Shown: one piece after another, positions 30,290 through 34,184 of the stretch
Layout: each line of letters starts with the position of its first letter
Position numbering within the stretch: position 1 is the first letter of the stretch
Assembly (NCBI GenBank): GCA_964640195.1
Contig: CAZXIC010000010.1
Coordinates: 1-34,184 of the forward strand
Source of the DNA: CAZXIC01 sp964640195
Lineage (GTDB): Archaea; Iainarchaeota; Iainarchaeia; Iainarchaeales; GCA-2688035
Reading direction: 5' to 3'
Length of the DNA stretch: 34,184 bases
Position numbers and translations under genes: made by a program
Notes under the pieces: model-generated
Database searches by the model: none
The model's input: only the letters and a program-made list of their open reading frames with translations
What the model was told of the DNA's origin: nothing

Positions 30290-30385
30290 TGGACCCTGCG
30301 GGAATCGAACCCGCTTCTCGGCCTTTGCCGGCTTGCCTTTCAGCAAACTTGCGAAGGCCGCATCTTCCCATTGGACTAAGGGCCC
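30290..30385 (-). tRNA. tRNA-Ala (CGC) with a 25-nt intron
   Basis: Acceptor GGGCCCT/AGGGTCC with the G3-U70 alanine identity pair, anticodon stem CGGCC/GGCCG, loop TTCGCA + A giving CGC, T-arm GCGGGTTCGATTCCCGC, discriminator A73. The intron is 30325-30349. Its 6-bp stem (GTTTGC/GCAAGC) plus bulges CA|A and AA|A fit a bulge-helix-bulge. A TATA box (TTTAAAT, about 30409-30418) lies 24-33 nt upstream. Confidence 0.95.
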
Positions 30386-30424
30386 AAGTAAATAATCAAC
30401 AGGCGATTAGAAATTTAAATAGAA

Positions 30425-31240
30425 TTATTTTGTTGCCTTCTTCATTGCAGCAGCAAATTTCTCAATCGCTTTCAGCATCTTCCTTTCGCTGTGCAGGTTT
30501 CTTTTAATTAAATTGATTACTGCACTGCCGACTATTGCACCGTCTGCACCAGCAAGAATTACCTGCTTTACGTGCTGGGGCTTGCTTATCCCGAAGCCGA
30601 CGCACAAAGGCAGCTTAGTGAAAGGCCTTACCCTTTTTATTAGGTGAATCGTTCTGTGTTGCAATTCCTTTCTCGCGCCAGTAACGCCGAGCAGCGAAAC
30701 AAGGTAAACGTAGCCTTTGCAAACGCGCAGCAGTTTCAGCAGCCTGTTCTTTGTGGTTGTGGGGCTTACAATAAAAACCTGCTTGATGCCGTGCTTTCCT
30801 GCTGCTTTCAAAAGTGGTTTTGCCTCTTCAACAGGGCAGTCTGCTGCAAGCACTGCATCAGCCCCTGCTTTTCTTGCATCAGCATAGAATTTCTCAACGC
30901 CCCTCTGGAAAATCAGGTTGTAGTAAATGAGCAGCGAAATCGGGATTTCCTTGGCATAGGAACGAATTTTTCTGATTAAAGCAAAGCACCTGTCGGTATT
31001 CATTCCTTGCGCTAGGGCCCTCTGGTCTGCCTCCTGAATGGTTTTTCCGTCAGCAATCGGGTCGGAAAAGCCCATGCCAAGCTCCAGAGCATCCGCTCCG
31101 CTGTCAATCAATGTTTTGATTATCCTGAAGCTTAGCCCATAATTAGGGTCGCCCAGCACCACGAACGGGATGAAGGCGCCCTGCTTTTTAGCTTTCAGTT
31201 CTTTGAATTTTTTCTTAAACCTGTCCATCTTTTGCCTCAC
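30425..31240 (-). CDS. trpA: Tryptophan synthase alpha subunit
   Basis: Splits indole-3-glycerol phosphate and passes indole to TrpB. 271 aa from GTG 31240; an ATG at 31228 (MDRFKKKF), preceded by GTGAGG, is an equally good start. The catalytic Glu is in ALELGMGFSDPIADG, and the Asp of the same loop is kept. The normally conserved Pro of PFSDP is Gly here. Other motifs: QGAFIPFVVLGDP, YLVSLLGVTGAR, VGFGISKPQHV and GADGAIVGSAV. It is the last gene of the operon, 7 nt after trpB. Its end is followed by the tRNA-Ala promoter. Confidence 0.96.
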   Translation of the reverse strand: MRQKMDRFKKKFKELKAKKQGAFIPFVVLGDPNYGLSFRIIKTLIDSGADALELGMGFSDPIADGKTIQEADQRALAQGMNTDRCFALIRKIRSYAKEIPISLLIYYNLIFQRGVEKFYADARKAGADAVLAADCPVEEAKPLLKAAGKHGIKQVFIVSPTTTKNRLLKLLRVCKGYVYLVSLLGVTGARKELQHRTIHLIKRVRPFTKLPLCVGFGISKPQHVKQVILAGADGAIVGSAVINLIKRNLHSERKMLKAIEKFAAAMKKATK

Positions 31241-31247
31241 TTGCCCC

Positions 31248-32435
31248 TCATTTTCCCATTTTTAGCTCCTTTACAGCGATGTCCAAGTCCTTGTCTCCCC
31301 TGCCGCTCAAATTGATTATTACGGCATCTTTCCTTTTGCATTTCTTCGCATATTTCAAGAGATAGGCAACTGCATGCGCCGACTCCAGGGCAGGGATGAT
31401 GCCCTCTTCTTTGCTCAGCAGACTGAATGCATTAAGCGTTTCCTTGTCAGTTGCGTAAAAATACTTCACCCTCTGCAAGTCCTTCAATAAAACCAGTTCC
31501 GGCCCCACAGCACTGTAATCCAAGCCGGCGCTGATTGAATGTGTGTTGTAAATCTGCCCGAATTTGTCCTGCAGTACGTATGTCATCGTGCCATGCAATA
31601 CTCCGAGGCGACCCCTCTTCTTATCGGCAAACCTTGCAGCGTGCTTTCCTGACGCAATGCCCAAACCGCCTGCCTCAACCCCAATCAATTCAACTTTTTT
31701 GTTCTGCAGGAATGATTTGAAGATGCCAAGCGCATTGCTGCCCCCGCCAACGCATGCAATGATTGCCTTCGGCATTTTCCCCTCTGCCTTCAAAATTTGC
31801 CTCTTTGTTTCCCTGCCGATAACTGACTGGAAGTGGGCAATCATTGTTGGATAGGGGTGGGGCCCCAAAACAGAGCCAAGGAGGTAGTAGGTGTTTTCGC
31901 AGGAAGCAGTCCAGTCCCTCAGGCACTCGTTTATTGCATCTTTCAGCGTTTTGCCCCCGCTTGAAACCGGTATGACCCTAGCGCCAGCCAGCTGCATCCT
32001 GTAAACGTTTGGCCTCTGCCTTTCAATGTCCACTGTGCCCATGTAGATGTCGCATTTTAAGCCGAGCTTTGCCGCTGCCACTGCTGTTGCAACACCGTGC
32101 TGCCCAGCGCCTGTTTCAGCGATAATCCTATTCTTTCCCATGTACTTTGCGAGCAGAGCTTGGCCCAGTGCATTGTTTATCTTGTGGGCTCCGGTGTGCG
32201 CCAAGTCTTCCCTCTTCAAGTAAACCTTGCAGCCAAGTTTTTTGCTCAGGTTGCGCGCAAAGCTAAGCGGTGTCGGCCTCCCGGCATATTCCCTCAGCAG
32301 CTTATTGAATTCCTTGTTGAATCTTTTGTCGTTCTTGTATCTGTAGAATGCTTCCTGCAATTCAAGCAGCGCGGGCATCAGCGTTTCAGGTATGTAGATG
32401 CCGCCGTATTTCCCGAACCTTGGCTTTCCAATCAT
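31248..32435 (-). CDS. trpB: Tryptophan synthase beta subunit (TrpB1 type)
   Basis: Joins indole and serine to make tryptophan; PLP enzyme, 395 aa, normal TrpB1 length. Starts FGKYGGIYIPETLMPALLEL. PLP lysine in KREDLAHTGAHKINNALGQA, catalytic Glu in AETGAGQHGVATA, phosphate loop VGGGSNALGIF, and SAGLDYSAVGPE. All key residues are present. It overlaps trpF by 4 bp (ATGA), which suggests coupled translation. With TrpA next door, the usual alpha2-beta2 complex is expected. Confidence 0.97.
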   Translation of the reverse strand: MIGKPRFGKYGGIYIPETLMPALLELQEAFYRYKNDKRFNKEFNKLLREYAGRPTPLSFARNLSKKLGCKVYLKREDLAHTGAHKINNALGQALLAKYMGKNRIIAETGAGQHGVATAVAAAKLGLKCDIYMGTVDIERQRPNVYRMQLAGARVIPVSSGGKTLKDAINECLRDWTASCENTYYLLGSVLGPHPYPTMIAHFQSVIGRETKRQILKAEGKMPKAIIACVGGGSNALGIFKSFLQNKKVELIGVEAGGLGIASGKHAARFADKKRGRLGVLHGTMTYVLQDKFGQIYNTHSISAGLDYSAVGPELVLLKDLQRVKYFYATDKETLNAFSLLSKEEGIIPALESAHAVAYLLKYAKKCKRKDAVIINLSGRGDKDLDIAVKELKMGK

Positions 32436-33076
32436 TTTTTCGCCTTTTCAATGAAGTTTTTTAATCTATTTAAATCAATTTTTCTTTTATTGCTTTGCAT
32501 TTTCACTCCGCTGCTGACATCAACGCCGAAAGGCTTGACCTGCCTTATCGCGGCTGCAACATTTTCTGCTGTAAGCCCGCCGGCAAGGAAAACAGGCCTC
32601 CTTGCATTCTTCCTTATCTCATTGCACTCTTTCCAGTCGGCTTTCTTTCCTGTTCCACCCAGCCTTTTTCCAGACGCAGAGTCAAGCACGATGAAGTCAA
32701 CGAATTTTTCAAATTTTTTTGCTTCAGCCATTTGCTTGCGGCTTTTCACTCTAATGACCTTGAAAATCCTGGTTTTGGGCAGCAGGCAGCGGAATTCAAA
32801 TATCTCTTCTTCCGGCAATTCTGCAAGCAGCTGCACCGCGTCTGCCCCAAGCGATTTGCACAAGGCTGCGATGTCCTTTCCCTTGGTCAAATCTGTTAGG
32901 GCAACAAGCGGAACACTGCCGTGAAGCTGCTCAAAAAATTCAACTGCCTCTTTTCTGTCAATTGACCTTTCCGCTCCCTGCACGTCTACAACAAAGCCGA
33001 GGTAATCTGCTCCGTGGCTGATTGCAGCAAACCCGTCCTCAAGGTTTGTGATGCCGCAGATTTTCACTTTCACCAT
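32432..33076 (-). CDS. trpF: Phosphoribosylanthranilate isomerase
   Basis: Third step of tryptophan synthesis from anthranilate; TIM barrel, 214 aa. Motifs: VKICGITNLEDG with the catalytic Cys, GADYLGFV, VDFIVLDSASGKRLGGTGK, FLAGGLTAENV and PFGVDVSSGVK with the catalytic Asp. The ATG at 33076 follows trpC by 52 nt, the largest gap in the operon. It is a stand-alone enzyme, not fused to TrpC as in some bacteria. Confidence 0.95.
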   Translation of the reverse strand: MVKVKICGITNLEDGFAAISHGADYLGFVVDVQGAERSIDRKEAVEFFEQLHGSVPLVALTDLTKGKDIAALCKSLGADAVQLLAELPEEEIFEFRCLLPKTRIFKVIRVKSRKQMAEAKKFEKFVDFIVLDSASGKRLGGTGKKADWKECNEIRKNARRPVFLAGGLTAENVAAAIRQVKPFGVDVSSGVKMQSNKRKIDLNRLKNFIEKAKK

Positions 33077-33128
33077 CTCAAAAACCTTTCCAAAGCATTT
33101 CTTGCTCTAATAACTGCGGCCATTCATT

Positions 33129-33908
33129 TCAAAAGCCCAGCTCGAACAGCTTTGCCTCAATGTCATCTGCCCTCATGAGGGCAGAGCCAATCAGCACTGC
33201 GTCAACCTTCCCCTTAACCATCTCAACATCTGCTGCAGAATTAAAGCCGCTCTCGCTTACGATTGCCCTACCCTCTGGAACCATTGAACGCAAGCCGATT
33301 GTCGTATTCAAGCTCACTTTCAGGCTCTCAAGGTTGCGGTTGTTTATCCCAATTATTTCAGCCCTTGCGGCAAGGGCTTTCTCAATGCAGGCGCTTGAAT
33401 GCACTTCGACAAGGCACTGCAAGCCTAGGTTTTTTGCAGCCGAATGCAATTTCCTCAGCCTGTCTTTTGCAAGCGCTGCCGCAATCAGCAAAACAGCGTC
33501 AGCGCCGTGAGCCCTTGCCTCGTACAGCTGGTATTCATCCAAAACAAAGTCCTTCTGCAGCACAGGCAGGCTGCTTTGCCCCCTAACCTCTTGGAGGTAT
33601 TCAAGCCTTCCCTGGAAGAAGCGCTCGTCTGTCAGCACGCTGATTGCCTGCGCGTGCTTGCTGTAAATTGCAGTTATTTGCTGCAAATCAAATTTTTGCC
33701 TGAGCAAGCCATTGCTTGGGGAAGCCTGCTTTATTTCCGCAATGAGGTTAATCGGCTTTTTCTTTGAGCTGATTGCATCCCTGAAATTCCGCAATTCAAA
33801 CCTGTTCAGATTTTTTTTCAATTCTCCAATTGGAACCTTCTTCTTCCTTGCAGCGATATCCTTCTCCTTGAACAGCAGGATTTCCCTCAGAACATTTGGC
33901 TGCTTCAT
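33129..33908 (-). CDS. trpC: Indole-3-glycerol phosphate synthase
   Basis: Closes the indole ring; TIM barrel, 259 aa. Motifs: LIAEIKQASPSNGLL (Glu and Lys of the active site), VLTDERFFQG, LPVLQKDFVLDEYQLYEARA (catalytic Lys), QCLVEVHS, IGINNRNL and AIVSESGF. All expected catalytic residues can be seen. The start overlaps the trpD stop (ATGA), so trpD-trpC are translated in line. Confidence 0.96.
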   Translation of the reverse strand: MKQPNVLREILLFKEKDIAARKKKVPIGELKKNLNRFELRNFRDAISSKKKPINLIAEIKQASPSNGLLRQKFDLQQITAIYSKHAQAISVLTDERFFQGRLEYLQEVRGQSSLPVLQKDFVLDEYQLYEARAHGADAVLLIAAALAKDRLRKLHSAAKNLGLQCLVEVHSSACIEKALAARAEIIGINNRNLESLKVSLNTTIGLRSMVPEGRAIVSESGFNSAADVEMVKGKVDAVLIGSALMRADDIEAKLFELGF

Positions 33909-34184
33909 CTGTTGCTCTCCCCTATAAGCTGTCCAAGCTTTTTCATTGCAGCGCCGCTCTCAACGCTTTTGCGTGCAAGCCCGATGCCTTCCTTTATGCC
34001 CTTCGCCTTTCCGTTTGCGTAAATCGCGGCGCCTGCATTCAGCAAAACAATGTCCTGCTTCGGCCCCTTTTCTTTTCCGCTCAAAATAGCGCGCATTATT
34101 TCCGCGTTTTCCTCTGCTGTTTCAGCTGCAACGTCTTGCTCCCTGCACCGCTTGAAGCCAAACTGCTCTGGTGTGGTCTCGTAT
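33905..34184 (-). CDS. trpD: Anthranilate phosphoribosyltransferase, C-terminal part (runs off the window)
   Basis: Transfers phosphoribose to anthranilate. Only the last 92 codons or so are inside the window. They read YETTPEQFGFKRCREQDVAA, then EIMRAILSGKEKGPKQDIVL, LNAGAAIYANGKAKGIKEG and LARKSVESGAAMKKLGQLI, the standard end of TrpD. An internal ATG at 34096 is not a start: the frame stays open to the edge at 34184. It is the first visible gene of the operon order D-C-F-B-A; trpE and trpG would be expected beyond the right edge. Confidence 0.95.
   Translation of the reverse strand, partial: YETTPEQFGFKRCREQDVAAETAEENAEIMRAILSGKEKGPKQDIVLLNAGAAIYANGKAKGIKEGIGLARKSVESGAAMKKLGQLIGESNR

Overview
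The window looks like one contig from an uncultivated archaeon, most probably of the DPANN group. Archaeal signs are TATA boxes about 25 nt upstream of starts (many genes look leaderless), four of five tRNA genes with introns at position 37/38 that fit bulge-helix-bulge folding, an archaeal-style RNase P RNA, and no encoded CCA ends. DPANN-like signs are a short 586-residue AlaRS without the C-Ala region, a bacterial-type LeuRS, and very divergent 23S rRNA. I cannot fix the phylum; Diapherotrites/Iainarchaeota or Micrarchaeota are guesses. A run of exactly 100 N (22255-22354) marks a scaffold gap.

Layout. 1-1130: 3' part of 23S rRNA. 1318-2150: an orphan gene, then RNase P RNA and an A/T-rich hairpin spacer. 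2183-3943: alaS. 3951-6804 (minus): ABC exporter ATPase and permease. 6953-10614: two related Cys-rich surface lipoproteins. 10709-15137: leuS and argS, convergent. 15205-17681: a frameshifted ArgA-like acetyltransferase, tRNA-Arg, a nuclease-like protein and two membrane proteins. 17723-20257 (minus): antiporter, histone-deacetylase-family enzyme, flavodoxin. 20322-22429 (minus): a vapC relic, tRNA-Leu, an FKBP lipoprotein, tRNA-Ser(GGA), an eight-cysteine secreted protein and tRNA-Ser(UGA). 22733-24845: cyclophilin-like protein, MtnA and an MtnB-like class II aldolase (methylthioribose salvage). 24846-30215: NAD(P)HX dehydratase, glycosidase-like protein, DMT transporter, a second ABC exporter and a DJ-1-family lipoprotein. 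30290-30385: tRNA-Ala. 30425-34184 (minus): tryptophan operon trpD(partial)-C-F-B-A.

The least expected pattern concerns the RNA genes. RNase P RNA, tRNA-Arg, tRNA-Ala, tRNA-Ser(GGA) and, more weakly, tRNA-Leu each have a copy of one of their own ends (11-22 bp) lying 60-260 bp away. In the three strongest tRNA cases a small hairpin of the form AGCC-T(4-6)...A(4-6)-GGCT directly abuts the copied fragment. Related CTTTTCTTTT/AAAAGAAAAG hairpins sit inside both tRNA-Ser introns and just after RNase P RNA. I infer a family of miniature elements, or scars of integration, aimed at structured-RNA genes.

Other points of interest are substitutions at peptidyl-transferase residues that are nearly universal in 23S rRNA, a LeuRS with bacterial body and archaeal-like C-terminus, and a 70-bp perfect repeat that carries the lipoprotein signal peptide between two otherwise diverged genes.
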